A DNA stretch of 64,000 nt from Sphingomonas sp. LHG3406-1 (lineage in GTDB: Bacteria; Pseudomonadota; Alphaproteobacteria; Sphingomonadales; Sphingomonadaceae), in the NCBI RefSeq assembly GCF_029637485.1, contig NZ_CP069128.1, forward strand, positions 620,001-684,000, read 5' to 3'. Each line of letters starts with the position of its first letter. Positions within the stretch are counted from its first letter, which is position 1. Shown in pieces: positions 27,368-35,625 of the stretch. The translations under genes were made by a program, and so were the position numbers. The notes beneath the pieces were generated by a model. That model was not told where the DNA came from. It did no database searches and saw only the letters and a program-made list of their open reading frames with translations.

Positions 27368-29232
27368 GTCCTGCCCTTGTTCTGCTCCTCCAGCCAGCGC
27401 TGCAGCGGGGCGAAATACTCGAGCATCGGTTTGCCGCTCATCTCGCGGGTGCCGGTGAAGGCTTGGAGCGCGTCCGGCCAGGGCTTGCTCGCGCCCATCT
27501 CCAGCATGGCGTTCAGCCGCTGGCCGACTTCCTTGTTGCCGTAGAAGGAGCAGCGATGGAGCGGGCCCTTCCACCCGGCCATGTCGCAGGCCGACTTGTA
27601 GAACTGGAACTGCAGGATGCGGGCAAGGAAGTAGCGGGCATAGGGCGTGTTGCCCGGGATGTGGTACTTCGCGCCCGGATCGAAGTCGGCCTCGCTCCGT
27701 GCGGTCGGCGGCGTGATGCCCTGATATTGCAGCCGCAGCTGGTTCCAGCCGGCATTGTACTGCTGCGGGGTGATCGAGCCGTCGAACACGCCCCAGCGCC
27801 ACTTGTCGACCAGCAGGCCGAACGGCAGGAACGCGACCTTGTCCATCGCCTGGCGCAGCAGCAGGCCGGTGTCCTTGCTCGCGTCCGGCACCTTGTTGCG
27901 GTCGAGCAGGCCGATCTGGACGAGATATTCCGGAGTCACCGACAACGCGATGAAGTCGCCGATCGCCTCGTGGAAGCCGTCGTTGGCGCCATTGAGGTAG
28001 AGATAGGGCTGCTTGTTGTAGGCCCGCTGGTAATAATTGTGGCCAAGCTCGTGGTGGATGGTGACGAAGTCGTCGCCATTGACCTTGGTGCACATCTTGA
28101 TGCGCAGGTCGTCCTTGTTGTCGAGGTCCCAGGCCGAAGCGTGGCAGACCACCTCGCGGCCTTCCGGGCGGACGATCTGGCTGCGGGTCCAGAAGGTCTC
28201 CGGAAGCGGTGCGAGGCCCAGCGAGGTGTAGAAGCCCTCGCCGATCCTGACCATGTCGGTCGGGCTCTTCTTCTTGGCCTTGAGCAGCTCGGTCACGTCA
28301 TAGCCGACGTCGCCTGCCCCCTTGGGTGCCACCACGTCGTAGATGTTGCCCCATTCCTGCGCCCACATGTTGCCGAGCAGGTCGGCGCGGATCGGGCCGG
28401 TCTTGGGCTGGACGGCATTGCCGTATTTCGCGTTCAGCCGGTCGCGGGTGTAGCAGTGGAGCTGGTCGTAGAGCGGCTTCACCTCGCTCCACAGCCGGTC
28501 GTACATGGCCGAGAATTCCTGCGGGCTCATGTCATACTGGCTGCGCCACATGGCGCCGGTGTCGTCGTAGCCGAGCTCCTTGGCGCCCTGGTTCGCGATT
28601 TCGACCATGCGGGTATAGTCGGCCCGCATCGGTCGGCCGACATTGTTGTGCCAGCTGGTCCAGACTTCGGCGGTCTTCTTCGGATCGCGAAGCTCACCCA
28701 TCGCTTCCTCGGCGACGTCGCCAGTGATGACCTTGCCGTCCAGCTGGGCGCGGCCCTTGCCGTAGGTCGACTGGAGGCCGGTGGCGATATTGTTGAGTTC
28801 CGTCGCCGCGCCTTCGGTCGAGGGCGCGGGAAGGACCAGCGCGCCGCGCAGGATGTTCAGTTTGCGCTGCGTGTCCGGATCGAGGCCCGGCACCCGCGCC
28901 CATTCGGCCGCTTCCTTGGCGTAAGCGACGCCCTTTTCGGTACCGATGGTGCCGAAATAGGCGGCGAGCGCATCGGTGTCGTCGGTGATGTATGTCGAGT
29001 TCACCCACTGCGCGCGCGACGAGATGGTCGACAGGTCGAACAGGTCCTTCTCGACCCGCGCGATGAACTGGCGCGCGCCTTCCGGCGTACGGGACGCGCT
29101 TGCGGTGTCGCTCGCGCCAGCGGCAGCGGAAGCTTGGTCGAGCGCCGCACCGGAGGAGGCTGGTGACGATCCGGTGGTTGCACAACCGGCAAGGGCAAGG
29201 GCGAGAATGGAAACGGAAGCGGCCAATTTCAT
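27346..29232 (-). CDS. Peptidyl-dipeptidase, M2 (ACE-like) family lipoprotein
   Basis: The 628-residue protein starts with a lipoprotein signal (LALALAGC lipobox at residues 10-17), followed by an Ala/Ser linker and an angiotensin-converting-enzyme-type metallopeptidase. The zinc motif is TIHHELGHNYY, with the downstream Glu ligand in GFHEAIGDFIALS. Other M2 signatures are AQEWGNIYD and PDLHS-region residues such as VCHASAWD. It should remove C-terminal dipeptides from peptides in the periplasm, anchored to the inner or outer membrane. Length is normal for bacterial M2 enzymes. Confidence 0.93.
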   Translation of the reverse strand: MKLAASVSILALALAGCATTGSSPASSGAALDQASAAAGASDTASASRTPEGARQFIARVEKDLFDLSTISSRAQWVNSTYITDDTDALAAYFGTIGTEKGVAYAKEAAEWARVPGLDPDTQRKLNILRGALVLPAPSTEGAATELNNIATGLQSTYGKGRAQLDGKVITGDVAEEAMGELRDPKKTAEVWTSWHNNVGRPMRADYTRMVEIANQGAKELGYDDTGAMWRSQYDMSPQEFSAMYDRLWSEVKPLYDQLHCYTRDRLNAKYGNAVQPKTGPIRADLLGNMWAQEWGNIYDVVAPKGAGDVGYDVTELLKAKKKSPTDMVRIGEGFYTSLGLAPLPETFWTRSQIVRPEGREVVCHASAWDLDNKDDLRIKMCTKVNGDDFVTIHHELGHNYYQRAYNKQPYLYLNGANDGFHEAIGDFIALSVTPEYLVQIGLLDRNKVPDASKDTGLLLRQAMDKVAFLPFGLLVDKWRWGVFDGSITPQQYNAGWNQLRLQYQGITPPTARSEADFDPGAKYHIPGNTPYARYFLARILQFQFYKSACDMAGWKGPLHRCSFYGNKEVGQRLNAMLEMGASKPWPDALQAFTGTREMSGKPMLEYFAPLQRWLEEQNKGRTCGWQQS

Positions 29233-29280
29233 GCGGTTGACGCCTTCAGCTGAGGAACTGGCGGCGTTCGTGCGCCCGCT

Positions 29281-30039
29281 TCACTCCTCCGTCAAGAAGC
29301 TGACGATGGCTTCGCCGAGCGCCTTCTGCGTCACCGAGGTGGTGTGCGTGCCGGGGATCTCGACATAATCGGCGTCGGGCAGCGCGTCGGCGAGAGCCGG
29401 GGCCGAGCCATTGTCGTGATCGTCGGCGCCGCACAGGACCAGGGTCGGCATGGTGAACGCCGCCAGCATCGCCTCGTCGACGGCCGAGTTGCTTTCCAGC
29501 AGCAGGCGGGTGGCGACGCGGTCGACCTTCTGGCTCTTCATGAACTGGATGGCGAACCAGTGCCGGTCGCCGCGCACCGCCTCGTCATACTTGTCGAAGG
29601 CCTCGATGAAGAACTGATGCCTCTTCTCCCACCCGAGCAGGCCTTCCAGCCCCATGCCGGAGAGGATGGCCCGGCGGGGCTTCAACCCCCGGGCAATGCC
29701 GTGCACCACGGTCCGGCTGCCAAGCGAAAAGCCGCCGAGGTCGTAATCGGTCAGCCCAAGGTGCGCGATCAGTTCGGCAAGGTCTTGGCCGAGGACGCCC
29801 GCGGGATAGCAGGCGGGATCGTGCGGCTTGCCGCTTTCGCCGTGCGCGCGCAGGTCGGGCATGATCAGCCGGAAGCCCGCCGCCGCGATCCGCTCGGCAT
29901 GGCCGAACTTGATCCAGTTCATGCGTGCGTCGGAAAAGAGCCCGTGGACGAGGATCAGCGGCCTGCCCTCCCCCGTCTCGTGAAAGGCGAGCTCGGTGCC
30001 GTCGGCGGCGGTCCAGTGACGGATGGCAATGCTGGTCAT
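29281..30039 (-). CDS. Alpha/beta hydrolase
   Basis: The 252-residue protein has the alpha/beta hydrolase layout: oxyanion region LILVHGLFSDARMNW, PDLRAHGESGKP, nucleophile elbow GGFSLGSRT, acid in LVLCGADDHDN and catalytic His in PGTHTTSV. No signal peptide. An esterase or lactonase role is likely; the substrate is unknown. It lies between the peptidase and the efflux operon on the same strand, with a 25-bp gap from the MFS stop, and may be the last gene of the efflux operon. Confidence 0.88.
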   Translation of the reverse strand: MTSIAIRHWTAADGTELAFHETGEGRPLILVHGLFSDARMNWIKFGHAERIAAAGFRLIMPDLRAHGESGKPHDPACYPAGVLGQDLAELIAHLGLTDYDLGGFSLGSRTVVHGIARGLKPRRAILSGMGLEGLLGWEKRHQFFIEAFDKYDEAVRGDRHWFAIQFMKSQKVDRVATRLLLESNSAVDEAMLAAFTMPTLVLCGADDHDNGSAPALADALPDADYVEIPGTHTTSVTQKALGEAIVSFLTEE

Positions 30040-30064
30040 GCCTCCGCCCTAGCCCAGTTCGTCC

Positions 30065-31606
30065 TCAGTCCGCCATCGCATGCGCCGTCGGCCCTCCCTG
30101 CGGCGCCTTGGCTTCCCGCATCAGCAGAACCAGCGGCAGCGCCGCCAGCGTCACCCACATCATCAGCCAAAAATCGTCGAGATAGGCGATGAACAGGGCC
30201 TGCCTCGTCACCTCCGCATTGATCACCGCAAGCGCGAGATCACCCTGCTGCCCGATCCGCTCGAGCAGGCCGGGATCGAGCGACGGGATGGTACTTGCGG
30301 TGACGTTGCTGGCGATGTCGGCATGGGCGACCTGCGTCATCCGAACCAGCTGCGAGCCGACGATGGCGATGCCGATCGACCCGCCGATGTTGCGGGCGAG
30401 GTTGAGCAGGGACGCGGCGGCGGTACGCAGGCGAGGCTCGAGCGTCGCGAAGGCGAGGCTCTGCATGACGACGAAGATGAGGCCGATACCAAGCCCCTGC
30501 ACCACGCCCGACCAGACGATCGGCCCGGCGGGCATGTCGAGCGCGAAGCCGGTCATCATCCACAGGCTGGTGCTCATCAGCACGAGACCGATCACCACCA
30601 GCAGCCGGCTGTCGATCTTTCCGACCAGCCGCCCGGCGACCAGCATGGAGATGAGCGTGCCCACGCCGCGCGGCGCGGTCAGGATGCCCGACTGGAGCAC
30701 CGAATAGCCGTAGAGGCGCTGGAGCAGCGGCGGCAGGAGGGCGAGGCCGGCCAGAAGCAGTACGCCGGTCACCGCCATGAAGAGGAAGCCGATCGCGAAG
30801 TTGCGGTCGGCGAACATGGCCTTTTCGAAGATTGGCGCGCGTGACGTCAGCGTGTGGACGGCGAACATCCACAAGAATGCGATGGCGAGCCCCGCCTCGA
30901 TCATGATCTCCCAGCTTTCGAACCAGTCCTGGCTTTCGCCGCGGTCGAGGAACATCTGCAGCGCGCCAAGGGCCACGGCGAGCAGGGCGAATCCGGCCAG
31001 GTCGAAGCGCCGCCGCGTGGTCGGGCTTTCCGGCATGGTCCGCCACAGCATGACGGCGGCGAGGACCCCGACCGGCAGGTTGACGATGAACACCCAGCGC
31101 CAGTCGAAGCTGTCGGTCAGCCAGCCGCCCAGCACCGGACCCATGATCGGCCCGATCATGATCCCGCCGCCGAACAGGGCCATCGCCTGGGCATGCTTGG
31201 CGGGCGGGTTGATGTCGAACATGGTCGCCTGCGCCAGCGGCACGAGAAAGGCGCCAGTCAGACCCTGGATGACGCGGAAGGCGACCATCTCGGGGAGCGA
31301 GGTGGCGATGGCGCAGAGCAGGCTGGCGGCAGTAAAGCCGACCACCGACCACAGCATCAGCCTCCGCCGTCCCACGCGCTCGGACAGCCAGCCGGCAATC
31401 GGAATGGCAATGGCGGAGGCGACGATATAGCTGGTCAGCACCCAGTTGATGCTTTCCTGCGTCGCCCCGAGGTTCGCCTGCATGTGTGGCAGCGCGACAT
31501 TGGCGATGGTCGTGTCGAGCACCTGCATCAGCACCGCCAGCATGAGCGCGGTGGTGACGAGGGCGTGGCGAGCCGGGTCGAGGGGCGTGGCGGCGGTGTT
31601 GCTCAT
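30065..31606 (-). CDS. EmrB/QacA-type (DHA2) multidrug MFS exporter
   Basis: The 513-residue, 14-helix transporter has DHA2 motifs: LDTTIANVALPHMQANLGA at helix 1, the motif A segment GWLSERVGRRRLML, and the motif C region GPIMGPVLGGWL. It should export hydrophobic drugs with proton antiport, working with the HlyD-type adaptor gene upstream and an outer-membrane channel encoded elsewhere. About 100 bp of repeat-derived sequence separates it from the adaptor gene. Confidence 0.92.
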   Translation of the reverse strand: MSNTAATPLDPARHALVTTALMLAVLMQVLDTTIANVALPHMQANLGATQESINWVLTSYIVASAIAIPIAGWLSERVGRRRLMLWSVVGFTAASLLCAIATSLPEMVAFRVIQGLTGAFLVPLAQATMFDINPPAKHAQAMALFGGGIMIGPIMGPVLGGWLTDSFDWRWVFIVNLPVGVLAAVMLWRTMPESPTTRRRFDLAGFALLAVALGALQMFLDRGESQDWFESWEIMIEAGLAIAFLWMFAVHTLTSRAPIFEKAMFADRNFAIGFLFMAVTGVLLLAGLALLPPLLQRLYGYSVLQSGILTAPRGVGTLISMLVAGRLVGKIDSRLLVVIGLVLMSTSLWMMTGFALDMPAGPIVWSGVVQGLGIGLIFVVMQSLAFATLEPRLRTAAASLLNLARNIGGSIGIAIVGSQLVRMTQVAHADIASNVTASTIPSLDPGLLERIGQQGDLALAVINAEVTRQALFIAYLDDFWLMMWVTLAALPLVLLMREAKAPQGGPTAHAMAD

Positions 31607-31670
31607 GGCTTTAGCGCGCTTCGTCTATGCGCTCCGCGCTCCGCTGAGGACGGACGACCAGCAGGATCGT

Positions 31671-31695
31671 TCGTGCTGGGCGAAGTCGAGGCACG
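31671..31695. repeat. Dispersed palindromic repeat between adaptor and exporter genes
   Basis: TCGTGCTGGGCGAAG followed by TCGAGGCACG is an imperfect inverted repeat of the type scattered through many proteobacterial genomes (CGTGC...GCACG). It sits alone in the 101-bp gap inside the efflux operon. Confidence 0.55.
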
Positions 31696-31707
31696 TCGGC
31701 GCGGCGA

Positions 31708-32778
31708 TCACTCAACATCGACCGTGACCGTGGCGCTCAGCCCGGCGATCATCGGCTTGGCGGGCTTGCCGTCGAAGCGGATCCGGACGGGGACGCGCTG
31801 GGTCACCTTGACCCAGTTGCCATTGGCATTCTGCGCCGGAAGGATGGCGAACTCGCTGCCGGTGCCGGCGCCGATGCTGGCGACCCGGCCGGTGAGATCG
31901 AGGCCCGGATAAGCGTCGATCTCGATGTGCGCGCGCTGCCCCGGGACCATGCGGGCAAGGTCGCCTTCCTTGAAGTTGGCCTCGATCCAGGTGTCGCCCG
32001 ACGCGACCAGGCTGAGGAGGCCGATGCCGGGAACAGCCTGCTGGCCGGGCAGCAGCCGCTCGGTGTTGGCGACCACGCCGGCAGTCGGCGCGCGCACCTC
32101 GGTACGGCTGAGGTTGAGGCGGGCGCTGGCGATGGCGGCGCGGGCGGCCTGCTCGCCCGGCTGGTCGCCGGTCGGCGCGATCGCGGCCCGGGCGTTGGCG
32201 GCGCGGGCCCGGGCATCGGCCAGGGCGGTGCGCGCCTGCTCGACGTCCGCCAGCGCCTCGTCATAGCGCACACGGGTGGTGAAGCCGCGCTGCAGCAGTT
32301 CGGCCTGACGCGAGAGGGCGCGCTCGGTGATGGTCAGCTGGGCCTGCGCGCCGCTGATGTCCGCGCCGGTGCCGGCCGCCTGCGTGACCACCTGCCGCTC
32401 GGCAAGCTGCGCCTGCGCGAGCTGCGCTTCGGCCTGGAGCAAGGCGACACGATAGGGCTCGGGATCGATGCGGAACAGTAATTGTCCGGCCTCCACCCGC
32501 TGGCCCTCCTTGACGAAGACCTGCGCGATCGGCCCGCCGACCTGCGCGCCGACGCTGGTGATGTCCTGCTTCACCTGGGCGTTGTCGGTCTCGACCTCGC
32601 CCTGCCCCGACCACCACATCCAGCCGCCACCCAGAATGAGCAGAAGCGGCACGAGCAGCATCAGCGCAATGCGCCGGGCCTTGTTCGGAGCCTTGGGTTG
32701 CGAATCGGCCTCGACGGCGCCGAGTTCCTCCGGTGCGGTGGCGGCCTCGGCCGCCTCGATCCTGGTCTGCTGGTTCAT
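31708..32778 (-). CDS. HlyD/EmrA-family membrane-fusion adaptor
   Basis: The 356-residue periplasmic adaptor has one N-terminal membrane helix (IALMLLVPLLLILGGGWMWW, about residues 37-56). The lipoyl half-motif VGAQVGGPIAQVFVKEGQRVEAGQLLFRID follows, then a coiled-coil hairpin rich in Ala/Gln/Arg, the second half-motif RTEVRAPTAGVVANTERLLPGQQA, and a beta-barrel domain. It bridges the MFS pump to an outer-membrane channel. The ATG overlaps the marR stop as ATGA. Confidence 0.93.
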   Translation of the reverse strand: MNQQTRIEAAEAATAPEELGAVEADSQPKAPNKARRIALMLLVPLLLILGGGWMWWSGQGEVETDNAQVKQDITSVGAQVGGPIAQVFVKEGQRVEAGQLLFRIDPEPYRVALLQAEAQLAQAQLAERQVVTQAAGTGADISGAQAQLTITERALSRQAELLQRGFTTRVRYDEALADVEQARTALADARARAANARAAIAPTGDQPGEQAARAAIASARLNLSRTEVRAPTAGVVANTERLLPGQQAVPGIGLLSLVASGDTWIEANFKEGDLARMVPGQRAHIEIDAYPGLDLTGRVASIGAGTGSEFAILPAQNANGNWVKVTQRVPVRIRFDGKPAKPMIAGLSATVTVDVE

Positions 32779-33215
32779 GCCGAAGCCCTGTCACGCGGCG
32801 CTACGCCGTTCAGATTGGCGCGGATCTGCGCGAGAAGGGTGCGCGCCTTCTCGAGATCCGCGGGTTCAAGATTGCCGAACACGTCGGCGGAAAAGTCGGC
32901 GGCCAGGGCATGCAGACGCTCCACCAGCGGCAGGGCGCTCTCGCACAAATGCAGCCGCCAGGCGCGCCGATCCTCGGGATCGCGGCGGCGCTCGACCAGC
33001 TTCGCTTCCTCCAGCTTGTCGACGATCCGGCAGAGCGTGATCGGCTCGATGTCCATGCGGTCCGCGAGCTCGACCTGGCGCTGGCCGGGCTGGTGATCAA
33101 GATGGGCGAGCACGCGCCATTGCGCACGCGTGATTCCGAGCTCCGCCGCTCGCCGGTCGAAGGCTCGGCGCAGCGCGTGACTGGTCTCGCCAATTTCCCA
33201 GGCTAACTGTTCCAT
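32775..33215 (-). CDS. MarR-family repressor of the efflux operon
   Basis: The 146-residue winged-helix protein shows the recognition helix and wing typical of MarR: ITRAQWRVLAHLDHQPGQRQVELADRMDIEPITLCRIVDKLEEAKLVERRRDPEDRRAW. It is the first gene of the marR-adaptor-exporter operon and very probably represses it, relieved by the exported drugs. A perfect inverted repeat sits between its -35 and -10. The leader is only a few bases long and no Shine-Dalgarno is visible. Confidence 0.93.
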   Translation of the reverse strand: MEQLAWEIGETSHALRRAFDRRAAELGITRAQWRVLAHLDHQPGQRQVELADRMDIEPITLCRIVDKLEEAKLVERRRDPEDRRAWRLHLCESALPLVERLHALAADFSADVFGNLEPADLEKARTLLAQIRANLNGVAPRDRASA

Positions 33216-33223
33216 AGGGCAGC

Positions 33224-33251
33224 CATATAGTAAGGTTGCTTACTAAATCAA
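33224..33251 (-). promoter_or_regulatory. marR promoter with operator between -35 and -10
   Basis: On the minus strand TTGATT (33251-33246) and TATATG (33229-33224) are 16 bp apart. The perfect inverted repeat TAGTAAG-N4-CTTACTA (33228-33245) fills that spacer. Bound MarR would block RNA polymerase directly. Transcription would start within a few bases of the marR ATG. Confidence 0.75.
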
Positions 33252-33272
33252 CGACACGGACCATTGGGCCCG

Positions 33273-33298
33273 TGAACCCCATGCGCATCTTGGCCGTT
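33273..33298 (+). promoter_or_regulatory. EcfG-like promoter candidate before the NTF2-like gene
   Basis: TGAAC, 17 bases, CGTT ends 33 bp before the gene start, one mismatch from the EcfG consensus GGAAC-N16/17-CGTT. Proposed by eye only. Confidence 0.3.
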
Positions 33299-33331
33299 GG
33301 CGGGTCAGGCGAATGGATGGGAGCGTGACGG

Positions 33332-33700
33332 ATGGAAGACGAACGGATCTGGGCGATGGAAGAAAAGCTCTGGCACGGCGGCGAGGAGGTCTACGAGCGG
33401 CTGGTCGACGAGAATGTCGTCATGTCGCTTCCGGCCGAGCCCTTCATTTTCTCGCGCGACGAAGCGAAGGCCGCGGTCAAGGACACGCCACGCTGGGAGG
33501 AAGTGCGCTTCTCGGACCAGCGCGTGAACCGCCCGGAGGAAGGGCTGATCGTGATCGGCTACCAGGTCGAGGCGAAGCGCGGCGACGAGACCTATCGCTG
33601 CTTTGCAAGCTCCACCATGATGCGCCGCGGGCACGAGGACTGGACCGTGGTCCACCACAGCCAGGTCGTCCCGCCCAAGGTCGCGGTCGAGAACGCCTGA
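33332..33700 (+). CDS. NTF2/SnoaL-like (DUF4440-type) small protein
   Basis: The 122-residue protein begins with a helix (EERIWAMEEKLWHGGEEVYERLVDENVVM-type spacing) followed by alternating strands (SLPAEPFIFSRDEA, LIVIGYQVEAKRG, TYRCFASSTMMRRG, WTVVHHSQVVP), the pattern of the NTF2/SnoaL cone fold. No catalytic residues can be assigned. GGGAG precedes the ATG by about eight bases. The next gene begins on its stop codon, so the two are coupled. Confidence 0.75.
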   Translation: MEDERIWAMEEKLWHGGEEVYERLVDENVVMSLPAEPFIFSRDEAKAAVKDTPRWEEVRFSDQRVNRPEEGLIVIGYQVEAKRGDETYRCFASSTMMRRGHEDWTVVHHSQVVPPKVAVENA

Positions 33701-33993
33701 CCGGCAATTATCCGGTCACGCCCGACGGCCGCTACTTCGTGGTTCGCGGCCGGCTGTGGCGGTTGAGCGATCCGTCGCTGGATCCCGCCCGGCGCGATGA
33801 GCTCGTGCGAGATCTGATGGACGCCCGCCGCAAGCGCGACCGGGCGCGGGTCGATGCGGCCAAGCGGGCACTCGGGGAGCGCGGTCCGGTATGGTGGACC
33901 GATGGCGATCCGGACTGGAACCGCCACCTGGCGAAGAACACGCCCTATGCGGACTGGTGGGCGGCTCAGATGCCGCCGGGCACGACCAGATAG
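33697..33993 (+). CDS. Conserved small orphan protein, probable CTG start
   Basis: The roughly 98-residue product begins (L/M)TGNYPVTPDGRYFVVRGRLWR. It continues through a charged helix (ARRDELVRDLMDARRKRDRA) to GPVWWTDGDPDWNRHLAKNTPYADWW. I recall this pattern as a small uncharacterised protein widespread in sphingomonads. No ATG, GTG or TTG fits the conserved N-terminus. A CTG overlaps the preceding stop as CTGA, mirroring the ATGA couplings elsewhere here, so I propose CTG. The 3' end overlaps the convergent cinA-like gene by 28 bases. Confidence 0.6.
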   Translation: MTGNYPVTPDGRYFVVRGRLWRLSDPSLDPARRDELVRDLMDARRKRDRARVDAAKRALGERGPVWWTDGDPDWNRHLAKNTPYADWWAAQMPPGTTR

Positions 33994-34721
33994 CCGGCGC
34001 TCTCCATGCTTGCCAGGAGCAGGTCGGCGACGGCCTGTGCCTGGCCAATGTCTTCCGAACGGATGACGAAATTGGCGCCCACCTTACCTTCGCGGAAGAA
34101 GGGATAGGACCCGATGGCGATGCCCTCTTTCGCCTTCTCGGTCTCGCGCAGCAGGTCGGCGACCTCACTTTCGGGCACCATGCCGCCGATCGTCACGCTC
34201 ACCAGCGGCCGCCCACCCTCGAGCGTCCCGGTCAGTGCGTCGAGCATGCCGGCTGTGATGTGCGGCACGCCGGCGAGGATGAAGATGTTGCCGTGGCGGA
34301 TCCCGGGGGCGCCCGATACCTTGTTGACGATCAGCTCGGCGCCTTCCGGCACCCGGGCCATCCGCAGCCGCGCTTCGGTCAGCCCGCCGCGGTTCTCGTA
34401 ATAACGCTCGAGGATGGCGCGGGCATCGGGCTGGACGACGACCTCCACCCCAAGCGCGGCCGCGATCGCATCGACCGTGATGTCGTCGTGGGTCGGACCG
34501 ATGCCGCCGGTGGTAAACAGGTAATCGTTGCGCGCCCGCAACTGATTGACGGCTTCGACGATCCTTTCCTCCACGTCCGGCACGATGCGCACTTCGGCAA
34601 GGCGGATGCCCTGCACGTTCAGCCACGTCGCGATCTGCGCGACATTCCTGTCCTGCGTCCGGCCGGAGAGGATCTCGTCCCCGATGATGCAGAGTGCGGC
34701 GGTCCAGATTCGATCGGTCAT
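33966..34721 (-). CDS. Competence/damage-inducible protein A-like (MoCF domain)
   Basis: The 251-residue protein matches the N-terminal molybdopterin-binding domain of CinA-type proteins: ALCIIGDEILSGRTQDRN at the start, LFTTGGIGPTHDDITVDAIA in the middle and FILAGVPHITAGMLDAL after. It lacks the C-terminal nicotinamide-nucleotide amidohydrolase domain, so it is the short stand-alone form. Such proteins have been linked to ADP-ribose or pyridine-nucleotide repair, but the role of this form is unsettled. It is divergent from map with only 45 bp between starts. Confidence 0.85.
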   Translation of the reverse strand: MTDRIWTAALCIIGDEILSGRTQDRNVAQIATWLNVQGIRLAEVRIVPDVEERIVEAVNQLRARNDYLFTTGGIGPTHDDITVDAIAAALGVEVVVQPDARAILERYYENRGGLTEARLRMARVPEGAELIVNKVSGAPGIRHGNIFILAGVPHITAGMLDALTGTLEGGRPLVSVTIGGMVPESEVADLLRETEKAKEGIAIGSYPFFREGKVGANFVIRSEDIGQAQAVADLLLASMESAGYLVVPGGI

Positions 34722-34766
34722 CCTCGCGGGCTAACCTTTTCGGGCCGCCGTCGCTATATGGCCTTC

Positions 34767-35594
34767 ATGACTCAATATGTGACCGTGACCGCCGACGACC
34801 GCAGCGAGGCGCGCAGCGGCGTCATTAAGCTGCATGGGCCCGACGGCTTCGCCGGGATGCGCGCGGCGGGGCGTCTCGCCGCCGAGATCCTCGATGCGCT
34901 GGTACCGATCGTCGTGCCCGGCGTGACCACGCAGGAGATCGACGCGTTCGTCTACCGCATGATGCGGGAAGCCGGCGCGGTGCCCGCCACGCTCGGCTAT
35001 CGCGGCTACACCCACAGCTGCTGCACCTCGATCAACCATGTCGTCTGCCACGGCATTCCGGGCGACCGGCCGCTGAAGGACGGCGACATCGTCAACATCG
35101 ACGTGACGCCCATCCTCGACGGCTGGCACGGGGACAGCAGCCGCATGTACCTGGTCGGCGACGTCGGCGTGAAGGCGCGGCGGCTGGTCGACAACACCTA
35201 CGAATGCCTGATGATCGGGCTGGAGCAGGCCAGGCCCGGGAACCGCCTCGGCGACATCAGCGCCGCCATCCAGCGTCATGCCGAGAAGAATCGCTATTCG
35301 GTCGTCCGCGACTTCTGCGGCCACGGCCTCGGCCGGCTGTTCCACGACAGCCCGGAAGTGGTCCATGTCGGCCGTCCCGGCACCGGTCCCGAGCTCAAGC
35401 CCGGCATGTTCTTCACCGTCGAGCCGATGATCAACATCGGCCGCGCCGACTGCAAGATGCTCGACGACGGCTGGACCGCCGTCACTCGCGACCGCTCGCT
35501 GTCGGCCCAGTTCGAACACTCGATCGGCATCACCGAAGACGGCTGCGAGATCTTCACGAAGAGCCCCAAGGGGCTGGACCGGCCGCCTTACTGA
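34767..35594 (+). CDS. map: Methionine aminopeptidase, type I
   Basis: Map removes the initiator Met from nascent proteins. The 275-residue product has all five metal ligands: the two Asp in GDIVNIDVTPILDGWHGDSSRMY, His in CGHGLGRLFHDSPEVVH, and Glu in FTVEPMINI and QFEHSIGITEDG. Two in-frame ATGs exist (34758 and 34767); I chose the second, giving M-T-Q-Y-V-T-V-T-A-D-D, which matches sphingomonad homologues. Neither has a clear ribosome site and the promoter gap is tiny, so the mRNA may be nearly leaderless. Confidence 0.94.
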   Translation: MTQYVTVTADDRSEARSGVIKLHGPDGFAGMRAAGRLAAEILDALVPIVVPGVTTQEIDAFVYRMMREAGAVPATLGYRGYTHSCCTSINHVVCHGIPGDRPLKDGDIVNIDVTPILDGWHGDSSRMYLVGDVGVKARRLVDNTYECLMIGLEQARPGNRLGDISAAIQRHAEKNRYSVVRDFCGHGLGRLFHDSPEVVHVGRPGTGPELKPGMFFTVEPMINIGRADCKMLDDGWTAVTRDRSLSAQFEHSIGITEDGCEIFTKSPKGLDRPPY

Positions 35595-35625
35595 TCTTCC
35601 TGCGCGAGCCGGCAGAGCGACAGGG

